From: Bacillota bacterium
GTDB lineage: Bacteria > Bacillota > Clostridia > Oscillospirales > Ruminococcaceae
Direction: 5' to 3'
Length of the DNA stretch: 64,000 bases
NCBI GenBank assembly: GCA_023460535.1
Contig: JAEWPV010000007.1
Coordinates: 186,001-250,000 of the forward strand
In this document: positions 27,052-35,964 of the stretch, piece after piece
How the letters are laid out: each line of letters starts with the position of its first letter
How positions within the stretch are numbered: position 1 is the first letter of the stretch
Made by a program: the position numbers and the translations under genes
Notes under the pieces: generated by a model
Database searches by the model: none
What the model saw: the letters and a program-made list of their open reading frames with translations, nothing else
Told to the model about the DNA's origin: nothing

Positions 27052-27834
27052 ATGAAGCCATTTTCTACGCTAACCCCCGCCGACGCAAAACGCCTGCGCT
27101 ATGTGCTGTGCGACATCGACGACACCATCACCACCGACGGTAAGCTCACCGCCGAAGCCTACGCCGCGCTGTGGCGGCTGCACGACGCGGGGCTTGTAGT
27201 AATCCCCGTTACCGGGCGACCCGCCGGGTGGTGCGACCTTATCGTGCGCCAGTGGCCGGTGTATGCCGTGGTGGGCGAAAACGGCGCGTTTGTGTACTAT
27301 ATGCGGGACGGTCACAAGCAGGTGTTCACCCACCCGTCGGTGGCTGCGAACGCTGCGCAGCGGCTTGCCGCGGTGCGCGACGCCGCCCTGCAGGGCGTGC
27401 CCGGGTGCCGCGTTGCCTCCGACCAGTTCTGCCGCATCTACGACGTTGCCATCGACTTTCGCGAGGACCCGCCCTACCTGCCGTTTGAGGACGCCGAGCG
27501 GATAAAGGACATCTGCATCTCGATGGGCGCCGAGGCAAAGGTCAGCTCCATCCACGTAAACACGTGGTTTGGGCGGTACGACAAGCTTTCGATGACCCGG
27601 CTGTATCTCACCGAGGTGCTGGACGAGCGCGATATCAAAGACACGGTGCTGTTCTTCGGTGACTCCCCCAACGACGAGCCGATGTTTGAATACTTCCCCC
27701 ACGCGTGCGCGGTGGCGAACATCCGCCCCTTTGCCCTTACCCTGCGCCATCTGCCCGCCTATGTGACCGAGGGCGAGGGCGGTGCGGGCTTTGCCGAGGC
27801 GGCGGCGCACCTGTTAACCCTGCGTAGCGAGTAA
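27052..27834 (+). CDS. HAD-superfamily (Cof/IIB type) sugar-phosphatase-like hydrolase
   Basis: 260 residues. HAD motifs: DIDDTIT (nucleophile Asp and acid Asp), VTGRPAGW, a lysine region near KLSMTR, and FGDSPNDEPMF. The large cap between motifs II and III marks type IIB, seen in sugar-phosphate and mannosyl-3-phosphoglycerate phosphatases. The substrate cannot be assigned. GGAAAGGA ribosome site. It converges with fruK across a shared terminator; a role in sugar-phosphate metabolism is possible but unsupported. Confidence 0.87.
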   Translation: MKPFSTLTPADAKRLRYVLCDIDDTITTDGKLTAEAYAALWRLHDAGLVVIPVTGRPAGWCDLIVRQWPVYAVVGENGAFVYYMRDGHKQVFTHPSVAANAAQRLAAVRDAALQGVPGCRVASDQFCRIYDVAIDFREDPPYLPFEDAERIKDICISMGAEAKVSSIHVNTWFGRYDKLSMTRLYLTEVLDERDIKDTVLFFGDSPNDEPMFEYFPHACAVANIRPFALTLRHLPAYVTEGEGGAGFAEAAAHLLTLRSE

Positions 27835-27853
27835 ATAACCAAAACACAACACA

Positions 27854-27886
27854 AAAGCGGCAGCCCTGTACGGGTCGCCGCTTTTT
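27854..27886. terminator. bidirectional terminator between the HAD gene and fruK
   Basis: Stem AAAGCGGC / GCCGCTTT with an inner hairpin (CCC/GGG) in the loop, T-run on the plus strand and a matching A-run giving T's on the minus strand. Confidence 0.8.
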
Positions 27887-27896
27887 CGTTTTGTCA

Positions 27897-28820
27897 TTAT
27901 ATGGTCAGCTTGTTTACGGTTATCTTGTGTTCCAGCCCCAGTACGTCTTGTTGTGCGGCTAGCCACGGGCTGTAGGCGGTTGCGCTGCCTGCCGCCACCG
28001 CAAGGGCAAACGCGCCTTGTACCTCCCCGCCCCGCACAAGCCCCGCGAGGAAGCCCGCCACCATCGAATCTCCTGCGCCGACGGTGCACTGTACCGTCCC
28101 CTTAGGCGGGTAAGCCTGATACACCGCGCCGTCCTCGGCGATAAGTACCGCGCCGTCGCCGCCCAGCGACACCAGCACATGGCGCGCGCCGCGTGCTTGC
28201 AGCAGGCGTGCATGCGCAACAATCTGCTCTGCTGTCGCTATCTCGCAGCCAAACAGCTCCTCTAGCTCCGCGCGGTTTGGCTTAATGAGCAGCGGGCGGT
28301 GGCAAAGGGATGCAAGCAGCCGCTCGCCTGTGGTGTCTACCGCAAGGCTTGCCCCTCGTGCGGCGCAGTGGGCTAGTAACTGCGTGTACGCGTCGGCGGG
28401 TGCCGTTTGGGGCACGCTGCCCGAGAGCACCACCACATCCCCCTGCCCCACACTGCTAAGGCGCTGCAACACGGCATTCAGCTCCTCTTGGGTAATGACG
28501 GGTCCGCTGCCGTTAATCTCGGTCTCGCTGCCCGACAATATCTTCACGCTCAGGCGGGAGATGCCCTGCAAAGCGGTTACAAAATCGTGCGGGCAGCCGC
28601 ATCCGCCAAGCAGGCGGGTAATCTGCTCGCCCGTAAAGCCCGCGGTCACCCCAAGCGCCACGGTGGGCAGCATAAGCCTTGCCAGCATCACCGATACGTT
28701 AATGCCCTTGCCGCCGGGATAGATTGCCTCGTACTTGGCGCGGTTTACCTCGCCCACCCGAAGCGTCTTAAGCCCCACCACATAGTCCAGCGACGGATTG
28801 AGCGTAATGGTATAGATCAT
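27897..28820 (-). CDS. fruK: 1-phosphofructokinase (PfkB family)
   Basis: 307 residues. It phosphorylates fructose-1-phosphate (or a related hexose phosphate such as tagatose-6-phosphate). PfkB signatures: MIYTITLNPSLDY, PGGKGINVS (sugar binding), and TVGAGDSMVAGFL with the catalytic aspartate near residue 254. No fruA phosphotransferase gene or fruR is beside it, so the exact substrate is less certain than the family. A 16-bp palindrome about 75 bases upstream may be an operator. Confidence 0.88.
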   Translation of the reverse strand: MIYTITLNPSLDYVVGLKTLRVGEVNRAKYEAIYPGGKGINVSVMLARLMLPTVALGVTAGFTGEQITRLLGGCGCPHDFVTALQGISRLSVKILSGSETEINGSGPVITQEELNAVLQRLSSVGQGDVVVLSGSVPQTAPADAYTQLLAHCAARGASLAVDTTGERLLASLCHRPLLIKPNRAELEELFGCEIATAEQIVAHARLLQARGARHVLVSLGGDGAVLIAEDGAVYQAYPPKGTVQCTVGAGDSMVAGFLAGLVRGGEVQGAFALAVAAGSATAYSPWLAAQQDVLGLEHKITVNKLTI

Positions 28821-28892
28821 CTTTGCACCCCTACCCTTTCTATACTGCCTGAATTCGGCTTTTTCCGGTTGCCGATCGTGCGTAGTACAATA

Positions 28893-28908
28893 TGTTAAAT
28901 TTTTAACA
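28893..28908. promoter_or_regulatory. palindrome upstream of fruK (candidate operator)
   Basis: TGTTAAATTTTTAACA: two 7-base perfect arms around a 2-base centre in the 358-base gap between divergent fruK and the CmpB-like gene (28821-29178). That gap also holds a second palindrome at 29134-29147; otherwise I see only AT-rich sequence. Confidence 0.4.
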
Positions 28909-29133
28909 ATTATCAGCGCATCCTATCTTCTGCCGGTCGTTCGTTTCCTTTAATCGTCACGATGATGTAATCGCAAAAACCATAAGCCAATTTACTCTAT
29001 TAACATATCATGTTTTAGGGGTAAAATCCACCGAAAAATGATACGTTTTGCAACTAGATTTACCGGGCGATATGTAATATAATGTAATTGCCCGAATATC
29101 CCAAAAATTATGAAGTTATTTGGCGTTAATGCT

Positions 29134-29147
29134 CGTTATATATAACG
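29134..29147. promoter_or_regulatory. palindrome upstream of the CmpB-like gene (candidate operator)
   Basis: CGTTATATATAACG is a perfect 14-bp palindrome 32 bases before the start codon, overlapping where a -10 region would be expected. Confidence 0.4.
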
Positions 29148-29178
29148 ATTACCCATACACAGTTATTCGGAGGTCATC

Positions 29179-29907
29179 ATGATACAAACACAAACCGACA
29201 TCTGTCTTAACACAGAGACGACAGCAGAATCCGAGCGCACGCAGGCGGCAAGCGATGTGTTTGCCGACGGACTATGCAAGGAAAAGCTGTTTTGGATTTT
29301 TCTAATCGGCTGCTTTATCGGCGTGGTGCTAGAGACGACGCTCTGCCTTATCAATAACCACGAGCTGCAAAGCCGCGTAGGGGTTTTGTACGGCCCCTTT
29401 AACCCCGTATACGGTGTGGGCGCGGTGCTGATGACGCTGGGGCTGTACCGCGCCGCCAAAAAAGGTGATGGATTCGTGTTTTTGTGCAGCGCAATGATTG
29501 GCGGCGTATTCGAATATGCGGTAAGCTTCATGCAAGAGCGCCTGTTCGGCACCGTGTCGTGGGATTACAGCCATATGCTGCTGAACATTAACGGGCGCAC
29601 CAATGTGCTGTATATGCTGTTTTGGGGCATGCTTGGCGTTGTGTGGATGCGCTGTGTTTACCCTGCCCTCTCGTCGCTGATTGAGCGGATTCCAAAAAGA
29701 TGGGGGCAACCGCTTACCTTTGCCCTTGCCGTATTTATGCTGGTGAATATGACCGTCTCTGCCCTAGCGGTGGATCGGCAGTCTCAGCGGCGTATGGGCA
29801 TACCCGCCGCCAATATCGTACAACAGCTGCTTGATGAGCAATACCCCGACGACTACCTTGCCGAGGTGTTCCCGAGCATGTCGGTGGTAAGCGGTGAACA
29901 AGTTTAG
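29179..29907 (+). CDS. CmpB-like multispanning membrane protein (putative ABC transporter permease)
   Basis: 242 residues. About five membrane helices begin at LFWIFLIGCFIGVVLETTLC; the block GVLYGPFNPVYGVGAVL is characteristic of the family annotated as putative ABC-transporter type IV / CmpB. A hydrophilic 35-residue N-terminus and a C-terminal soluble tail flank the membrane core. No ATPase gene is adjacent and transport by this family is unproven. GGAGGTCATC ribosome site before ATG; terminator follows. Confidence 0.8.
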   Translation: MIQTQTDICLNTETTAESERTQAASDVFADGLCKEKLFWIFLIGCFIGVVLETTLCLINNHELQSRVGVLYGPFNPVYGVGAVLMTLGLYRAAKKGDGFVFLCSAMIGGVFEYAVSFMQERLFGTVSWDYSHMLLNINGRTNVLYMLFWGMLGVVWMRCVYPALSSLIERIPKRWGQPLTFALAVFMLVNMTVSALAVDRQSQRRMGIPAANIVQQLLDEQYPDDYLAEVFPSMSVVSGEQV

Positions 29908-29952
29908 GCAGCAGCATCCAGTACATACGACAACACAAAAAGGTATAAATGT

Positions 29953-29993
29953 AACAGGCAGTTTGCTCAAAAAGAACTGCTTGTTATTTTTTT
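29953..29993 (+). terminator. terminator of the CmpB-like gene
   Basis: Eleven-base stem AACAGGCAGTT / AACTGCTTGTT (one G-T pair), 11-base loop, then ATTTTTTT. Confidence 0.85.
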
Positions 29994-30045
29994 GCACGCG
30001 CGGTATAATAAAAATCGAATATATGTTTGCGGATGTGAGTGACGG

Positions 30046-32415
30046 ATGGAGCAGCAAACCAAGCGGGAAATTAAAATATCGGTTCGCACGCTGGTGGAGT
30101 TTTTGATGCGCTCGGGCAATCTGGATAACCGCTTTACCGGGCGCGACCGGCTGGCGGACGGCGCACGCCTGCACCGCAAGCTGCAAAAGGCATACGGAGA
30201 AAACGACCGCGCCGAGGTACACTTTCGCCGCAGCGCCGAGCTTGACGAGCTGACCTTTACCGTCATCGGGCGCGCGGACGGCGTACTGGATAAGGACGGC
30301 AGGGTGACCATAGACGAGATAAAGACCACCACCCTGCCGCTGGAGGAGCTGGAGGAGGATCAAAGCGCCGTGCATTGGGCACAGGCGCAGTGCTACGCGT
30401 TTATGCTGGCAGAGCAGGAAGACTTACCCGAGGTTGATATCCAGCTTACCTATGTGCATGCCGACACGGAGGAGATACGCGTCTTTACCCGCAGCTTTGG
30501 TTTTGAGGCACTGCGCACCTTTTTTGACGGGCTGGTGCAAGGTTACCTTGACTGGGCGCGCATGACCGCCTCCTGGGGCGAGCTGCGGGACGAATCAATC
30601 CGTGCCTTGGAGTTTCCGTTTGCGCAGTATCGCGCGGGGCAGCGCGCGCTTACCGCAAAGACCTACCACGCGCTACGCGACGGAACACGGCTGTATGCGC
30701 AGGCGCCCACCGGCATTGGCAAGACGATGTCCACCCTGTTCCCCGCCGTCAAGGCGATGGGAGAGGGGATGTGCGATAAGGTTTTTTACCTTACAGCCAA
30801 AACCATTACCCGTACCGTGGCAAGAGATGCGCTTTGCCGACTGCGGGAGGGCGGGCTGCGGTTTAAGAGCGTAACCCTAACCGCAAAGGAGAAAATCTGC
30901 TTTTTAGACACCCCCTCCTGCACACCCGAGGGCTGCCCTTATGCCAAGGGGCATTTTAACCGCGTTAACGCCGCCCTGCACGAACTGATAAGTAACAACG
31001 ACGACATCACGCGCGAGACGGTGGAGCAGTACGCAAAAATTCACACCGTCTGCCCGTTTGAGCTTTCGCTCGACGCCACGCTGTGGGCGGACGCCGTTAT
31101 ATGCGATTACAACTATGCGTTTGACCCGCGGGTGTACCTCAAACGCTTCTTTTCGCAGGAGGACGCGTCGTGTGAATGCGTATTTTTGGTGGACGAGGCG
31201 CATAACCTGGTGGACCGTGCGCGGGAGATGTTCTCCGCCGAGCTTTGCCGCAGACCGTTTAGCGGCATCAAACGGGCAGTTGGCAAAAGCGCGCCCCGAC
31301 TCAGCAAGCGCCTAACCGCCGTGATAAAGGCCTTTGCCACCCTAGCCGAAGAGTGCCCCGACGAGTGCAATACAGCGGTGCAGCAGGAACTTTGTGAACC
31401 GCTGCATTTTGCCTGCGAGCACGCCGCAAACGAGCTGGAACGCTGGCTGAAGGAGCACGGCAAGGAAGACGACCGCTACGACGACATCCTGCAGCTGTAT
31501 TTTGACTGCCTTACCTTTGCCCGCACCGCCGAGCTGTTTGACAGCCGCTATGTTACGCTGATTGACACAAACAACCACGATGTGCGGGTTAAGCTGTTTT
31601 GCGTAGACCCAAGCGTCCTGCTGCACCGGGCCCTGTCGCGGGCACGCGGCGCGGCGCTTTTTTCTGCCACACTCACCCCGCTTGATTATTATAAAGAAAT
31701 TCTGGGCGGGCGCGAGCAGGACGAGACGGTTCGACTGCCCTCCCCGTTTGACCCAGCGCGACTGCGTTTATTATTGTGCAGCACTGTGTCTACCGCCTAC
31801 CGCGACCGCGAGGGCAGCTACGGTCAGGTGGCACAGGTTATAGCCGCGACGGCGCAGGGGAAACCCGGCAACTATCTGGTATACTTTCCGTCTTACGGCT
31901 ACCTCGAACAGGTGTACGGCTTGTTTGCCTCCCTTTACCCCGACATCCCCACCCTTGTGCAGCGTCAGGGCATGACCGAGCCGGAGCGCGAGGCATTCCT
32001 CACCCGATTTGAGGCACAGTCCGACCAAACACTGGTTGGCTTTGCGGTGATGGGCGGCGCGTTCAGCGAGGGGGTAGACCTGCGCGGCGAACGGCTGATT
32101 GGCACCGTAATTGTCGGGGTGGGGCTTGCGCAGCTAAACCCCGAACAGGACATTGTGCGCGACTACTTTGCCCGCGAAAACGGCATGGGTTTTGAGTATG
32201 CGTATATGTACCCCGGCATGAATAAGGTGCTGCAGGCGGCGGGCAGGGTCATCCGCGGTGAAAACGATCGCGGCGTGGTTGTCCTTGTAGACCGCCGGTT
32301 TGCCCGGCGCGATTACCTCGCGCTGTTCCCCACCCACTGGCACGGCTGCTTAAACGTAAAATCGACAGGACAGATTGCACAGTCGCTCCGCGAGTTTTGG
32401 CAGGAGGGGCGGTGA
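30046..32415 (+). CDS. PD-(D/E)XK nuclease fused to an XPD/DinG-type Fe-S helicase
   Basis: 789 residues. Residues 1 to about 185 form a RecB/Cas4-like nuclease domain: D78 in IGRADGV, E91-I-K93 in IDEIKTTT, and a QxxxY motif (Q113, Y117). From residue 190 an SF2 helicase follows with Walker A APTGIGKT (220-227) and DEAH box FLVDEAHNLVD. Between them four cysteines (KICF, PSCTPEGC, TVCPF) make the Fe-S cluster site of XPD/DinG helicases. The C-terminal lobe has GAFSEGVDLRGERL and QAAGRVIRG. It likely unwinds and cuts DNA 5' ends or flaps in repair; this is inferred from domains. No partner gene is adjacent. The start is ATG 30046 with a weak ribosome site. Confidence 0.9.
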   Translation: MEQQTKREIKISVRTLVEFLMRSGNLDNRFTGRDRLADGARLHRKLQKAYGENDRAEVHFRRSAELDELTFTVIGRADGVLDKDGRVTIDEIKTTTLPLEELEEDQSAVHWAQAQCYAFMLAEQEDLPEVDIQLTYVHADTEEIRVFTRSFGFEALRTFFDGLVQGYLDWARMTASWGELRDESIRALEFPFAQYRAGQRALTAKTYHALRDGTRLYAQAPTGIGKTMSTLFPAVKAMGEGMCDKVFYLTAKTITRTVARDALCRLREGGLRFKSVTLTAKEKICFLDTPSCTPEGCPYAKGHFNRVNAALHELISNNDDITRETVEQYAKIHTVCPFELSLDATLWADAVICDYNYAFDPRVYLKRFFSQEDASCECVFLVDEAHNLVDRAREMFSAELCRRPFSGIKRAVGKSAPRLSKRLTAVIKAFATLAEECPDECNTAVQQELCEPLHFACEHAANELERWLKEHGKEDDRYDDILQLYFDCLTFARTAELFDSRYVTLIDTNNHDVRVKLFCVDPSVLLHRALSRARGAALFSATLTPLDYYKEILGGREQDETVRLPSPFDPARLRLLLCSTVSTAYRDREGSYGQVAQVIAATAQGKPGNYLVYFPSYGYLEQVYGLFASLYPDIPTLVQRQGMTEPEREAFLTRFEAQSDQTLVGFAVMGGAFSEGVDLRGERLIGTVIVGVGLAQLNPEQDIVRDYFARENGMGFEYAYMYPGMNKVLQAAGRVIRGENDRGVVVLVDRRFARRDYLALFPTHWHGCLNVKSTGQIAQSLREFWQEGR

Positions 32416-32463
32416 ACCGTGTTACCTTTTCTTGCGCAGCACAGAGTATTGGCCTTAAAACAA

Positions 32464-32499
32464 AAGCCGGAGCATCCGCTTTCGCGGTAGCTCCGGCTT
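32464..32499. terminator. terminator between the helicase and the candidate small gene
   Basis: Ten-base stem AAGCCGGAGC / GCTCCGGCTT with a 16-base loop containing a small inner stem. The minus strand has the better T-run (CTTTTGTTTT), so it may serve both the helicase and a minus-strand small gene. Confidence 0.75.
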
Positions 32500-32518
32500 C
32501 TATTTATACTATCATACT

Positions 32519-32602
32519 TTAGTCAATCAACAGATTGGGCCGCAGCAGCATCTCCAGGAACGCCTGGTCCATGCCCAGCCACACCGCCAGCAGCGGCCGC
32601 AT
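32519..32602 (-). CDS. candidate small gene (27 residues), unknown
   Basis: A minus-strand frame MRPLLAVWLGMDQAFLEMLL... ends in TAA at 32519. Nearly every third codon base is G or C, as in real genes of this genome. A near-perfect ribosome site AAGGAGGTG lies upstream, but is ideally spaced for a different ATG at 32616, whose frame (stop at 32527) reads as a Cys/Trp/Arg-rich 29-mer. So either that odd peptide is made, or translation re-initiates in the GC3-rich frame. A terminator follows. I recognise neither product. The rest of the 379-base gap (32416-32794) shows nothing. Confidence 0.3.
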   Translation of the reverse strand: MRPLLAVWLGMDQAFLEMLLRPNLLID

Positions 32603-32794
32603 CCTCTACGCCACATAAGGTACACCTCCTTTCCTTGAGATATGTACCCTGTTTGTAGAGTTGCCGCATTACATCATAATCAAGTTTAGCCTGCGCAGTT
32701 CCATGGGGTTACTTGCTGCTACTCTTTATCTCAACAAATTAAGCATAATGACAGGCATCTGCAATGCGAATCTCTGCCGTTACGCTAAACTCTC

Positions 32795-33430
32795 CTATTT
32801 GTGCTTCCAATAATTTGTGTGCATCTTCTGCTGTGCGCTAAACTCAAATTGTTTATACTGTGCCGCGTTCGGCGCGGGGTAGCCCAGTGCCAAAAAGCAG
32901 GGCATTGTGTACTCATCCGGTATGCCCAAAATCTCGCGGAGTATCTTCTGCTCCTTATCAAATGGAATTCTGGTGACGCCGTGTATTCCCTCCGATGCCG
33001 CCGCGATGAGGATATTCTCGATGCAGCACCACATCGACGCAAAGCCGTTCAGGTCGCTCAGCGAACGGGGCTTTAACAGCGGGGTCACCTGCCGAAACAA
33101 GGGCAAAATCAGGCGCGGCGCACCCAGCAGCATTGCGTATTGCTTGGGTATCGCGTCAAGGTACATCGCGCGCTGGGTTTCATCGCTAAGTCCCCAATTC
33201 TGCAAAATGCCCTCCACCTGCTTGCGGGAAAAGGTTTTGGGAATGGGCTTTATCACCTGTAGGCGCACGGTGGGGTCGTCCAGAACAACAAACTCCCAGC
33301 TGCGCATGTGGTCGTTGCTGGGCGCACGAAGCCCCGCCGAAATAATCCGCTCCAACACCTCGGTTTCAATCGGTCTTGTGTCAAAATCCCGCACGGTTCT
33401 GCGGCTGTATATCGCCTCGTATCCATCCAT
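32795..33430 (-). CDS. nitroreductase-family flavoprotein
   Basis: 211 residues. The N-terminal YSRRTVRDFDTRPIE, APSNDHMRSWEFVV (FMN binding) and late ALGYPAP are typical of NAD(P)H-FMN nitroreductases. Substrate unknown; many act on quinones, nitro compounds or flavins. ATG after AGGAGG, with its own consensus-like promoter at 33477-33505. Confidence 0.88.
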   Translation of the reverse strand: MDGYEAIYSRRTVRDFDTRPIETEVLERIISAGLRAPSNDHMRSWEFVVLDDPTVRLQVIKPIPKTFSRKQVEGILQNWGLSDETQRAMYLDAIPKQYAMLLGAPRLILPLFRQVTPLLKPRSLSDLNGFASMWCCIENILIAAASEGIHGVTRIPFDKEQKILREILGIPDEYTMPCFLALGYPAPNAAQYKQFEFSAQQKMHTNYWKHK

Positions 33431-33476
33431 GTTACAATCCTCCTAAGCTGTCATTTAACCGGGAACGTTTGTTCTG

Positions 33477-33505
33477 ATTGTACTGTGTTTAGCACAAAAT
33501 GTCAA
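33477..33505 (-). promoter_or_regulatory. promoter of the nitroreductase gene
   Basis: Minus-strand TTGACA, 17 bases, TACAAT. It begins just after the terminator of the upstream alpha-galactosidase unit. Confidence 0.7.
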
Positions 33506-33507
33506 TA

Positions 33508-33539
33508 AAAATCAGGGAAAGAAACCTTCCCCTGATTTT
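33508..33539 (-). terminator. terminator of the alpha-galactosidase operon
   Basis: Ten-base stem AAAATCAGGG / CCCTGATTTT with a 12-base loop, located 46 bases after the alpha-galactosidase stop. Confidence 0.75.
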
Positions 33540-33584
33540 GTAGCTGTTTAACTTATTTATGCCTACCGTGAGTTTGCTACACCG

Positions 33585-35918
33585 CTATTCCATCTCGATA
33601 TTGTATACTCGGGAGTAGTAATCGCCGAACAGGCGAACCTCCTCGTTGTAGCCGGTGCCCGAAAACTGGTGTTTTAGCTTAATGCCATAGTGGTTAAGCA
33701 GGTCGCCGCCCGCACGGTAAAACTCATCGCACATCGCAAACATGTAGTGGGACGACAGCACCGTATGAATAACCCCGTCGCCCCGGATATCCACCGGCAA
33801 CACGTTGTTAATCAGCTCGCCAAGCGCCTTTACGTTGATGTACTGCTTGCGTCCCTTCACGGTGTAGTTTTTCTCCCCGTCCAGTCCGGTCAACTGCAGC
33901 ACTTCGCTGCCACGCCCTGGTTTTGCAGTTATCTGAAAGAGCCCTGCCACCGCCTGTTTTTTGTCGGGCGAAACGCACAGCCATACCGTTTTATCGGGGT
34001 CACAGTGGGCGCGCAGGCGGTAAAACCGACCGTACTGGAACAGCTCGCGGTGCGCCTTGTAATACGCCACCTGCTCCTTGATGGCGTTTTTGTCAAACTG
34101 GCTGAGCTTTGCAAGGTCAAGCTCGTAGCCAAAGCATCCGAACGCCGCCACATTAAAGCGGGTCTCTATCGGTGTGGCACGCAGCGACGAGCTGTGCGGG
34201 CTTTGCGATACATGCGCACCCATGGTAGAAAGCGGGTAGCCATAGCTGGTGCCCTGCTGTATAGAAAGACGGCAAATCGGGTCGGTGTTGTCACTGGTCC
34301 AGGTTTGGGGCATATAGCACAGCATGCCAAGGTCAAAGCGGCTGCCGCCCGATGCGCAAGACTCAAACAGCATCTTTGGAAAGCGTCTTACCAACTCTGC
34401 CAACACACTGTAAAGCCCCAGCACATAACGGTGAAAGAACTCACCCTGCCGCTCGGGTGCGAGTGCGGGCGAATACATATCCGAAAAGTGGCGGTTCATA
34501 TCCCACTTAATGTATTCGATATTGGCGCTGGAAAACACGCCGGACAGCGCGTCGATGAGGTAATCGCACACCTCTTTGCGCGTCAGGTCGAGCACAAACT
34601 GGTTTCTGCCCCGGCTGGGCTCCCGCCCCGGCGCTTTTATCGCCCAGTCGGGATGGGCACGGTACAGGTCGCTGTCTTCGTTTACCATCTCGGGTTCTAC
34701 CCAAAGCCCAAACTTCATACCAAGCTTGTTAATCTTTTCGGCAAAGCCGGAAAGCCCTGCGGGAAGCTTTTTTTCATTCACAACCCAGTCGCCCAGCGAG
34801 GAGGTGTCGTCGTCGCGCCTGCCAAACCAGCCGTCGTCAAGCACAAACATCTCTATCCCCATCTGCGCCGCCTCCTTTGCAATGGAGAGCAGCTTGCTCT
34901 GCGTAAAGTGGAAGGTGGTCGCCTCCCAGTTGTTAATGACGATGGGGCGCTCCTTATACTGCCACTCACCGCGAACGATGTGGTCGTTTACAAAGCGGTG
35001 CATGTTGTGCGATAGCCCGTTTAGCCCCTGTTCGGAATAGGTAAGCACCGCCTCGGGGCTGTAAAGCATTTCGCCCTTATCAAGTACCCACGCAAAGCCG
35101 GAGGGATTTATGCCGGTAAGCAGGCGAGTTTTGCCTGTATAGGTTACCTCGCAGATCTCGCTGTGGTTACCGCTGTACACCAGGTTTGTGGAATAGCATC
35201 GCCCCGCATCCTCGGTGCAGTCGTGGGCGGTCAGCATCACAAAGGGGTTGTGGCGCGCCGAGCTTACCCCCATCTTTGAGTCGCACACAAACGTGCCCTG
35301 ACACAGCCTGCGAGTATTCATCGCTCTTTCGTTGTTCCATATGCCGTCAAAGGTCACAAACGAATAGTTGCTGTCAAACAGGTCCAGCTGCGCGCTCATG
35401 ATGCGGCGTACGGTCAGCGCGTCGGAGCCGTTGTTTGTCAGTTTCACGTAGCGGGTTATCACATCCTGCTGGGGGTACACCACATAGTAAAGGGTAAGAA
35501 GCGCATCCAAAGCTTCGTCAACCAGCACAATCTCGGTGGTCTCGCAGCAGTCCTCGTTTCCCGTAGCCGAGGGTAGCCCGGGGATGGTGCCGCGCCCCTT
35601 GTATGTACGGTGGGAAAGGTACCGAAAATCGGTTACCATACAGCCGTTTGATGCCGTAAGCTCTATAGCCGGCTCGCGAAAATCCCCCTTACCAAGCCCC
35701 GAGTACTCAAGGCACTGCTCGTCAAGGCCGATGTTCGGGTGCTCCTGCCGGTACGCGACCAGCCCGCCGTACGGCACCACATTAGGCTGGGTGAGGCAGG
35801 CGTAATCATCCATTGCACGGATGTGCGCGCCGTAGTACAGGTTTTGCAGGTGACCGGTCGGTAGAACCGACATAATGTAACTGGTGGAGTTTGTGCTTAG
35901 GTGAATCACAGTGTGCAT
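33585..35918 (-). CDS. alpha-galactosidase, glycoside hydrolase family 36
   Basis: 777 residues, typical of bacterial GH36 enzymes that release terminal alpha-galactose from melibiose, raffinose and related sugars. Seen: RPIVINNWEATTF, MFVLDDGWFGRRDDD, the nucleophile in YIKWDMNRHFSD, and the acid/base aspartate in WTSDNTD after FESCASGGSRFD. No signal peptide, so cytoplasmic. The start at 35918 follows AGGGGAGC; a longer open frame to 36065 overlaps the upstream gene and lacks homology. It lies 46 bases behind a DHHW gene and may be cotranscribed with the MBOAT pair. Confidence 0.95.
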   Translation of the reverse strand: MHTVIHLSTNSTSYIMSVLPTGHLQNLYYGAHIRAMDDYACLTQPNVVPYGGLVAYRQEHPNIGLDEQCLEYSGLGKGDFREPAIELTASNGCMVTDFRYLSHRTYKGRGTIPGLPSATGNEDCCETTEIVLVDEALDALLTLYYVVYPQQDVITRYVKLTNNGSDALTVRRIMSAQLDLFDSNYSFVTFDGIWNNERAMNTRRLCQGTFVCDSKMGVSSARHNPFVMLTAHDCTEDAGRCYSTNLVYSGNHSEICEVTYTGKTRLLTGINPSGFAWVLDKGEMLYSPEAVLTYSEQGLNGLSHNMHRFVNDHIVRGEWQYKERPIVINNWEATTFHFTQSKLLSIAKEAAQMGIEMFVLDDGWFGRRDDDTSSLGDWVVNEKKLPAGLSGFAEKINKLGMKFGLWVEPEMVNEDSDLYRAHPDWAIKAPGREPSRGRNQFVLDLTRKEVCDYLIDALSGVFSSANIEYIKWDMNRHFSDMYSPALAPERQGEFFHRYVLGLYSVLAELVRRFPKMLFESCASGGSRFDLGMLCYMPQTWTSDNTDPICRLSIQQGTSYGYPLSTMGAHVSQSPHSSSLRATPIETRFNVAAFGCFGYELDLAKLSQFDKNAIKEQVAYYKAHRELFQYGRFYRLRAHCDPDKTVWLCVSPDKKQAVAGLFQITAKPGRGSEVLQLTGLDGEKNYTVKGRKQYINVKALGELINNVLPVDIRGDGVIHTVLSSHYMFAMCDEFYRAGGDLLNHYGIKLKHQFSGTGYNEEVRLFGDYYSRVYNIEME

Positions 35919-35964
35919 AAACAGCTCCCCTTTCGGTGAATGGATGCGTCGCCTCTGCCCTGCT

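Noticed and set aside
26960..27060. Search for a duplicated tRNA-Lys 3' end marking the far edge of an island
   Set aside because: No copy of the tRNA 3' sequence is visible after the OLD gene, so site-specific integration at the tRNA is not demonstrated.
33690..35015. 441-codon open frame opposite the alpha-galactosidase gene
   Set aside because: Antisense shadow of a GC3-rich gene: no ribosome site, no recognisable motif, and the GH36 frame on the other strand has all catalytic residues. The same reasoning removes long frames opposite purF (62501-63478), alaS (45464-46384) and the DAK2 gene (15602-16441).
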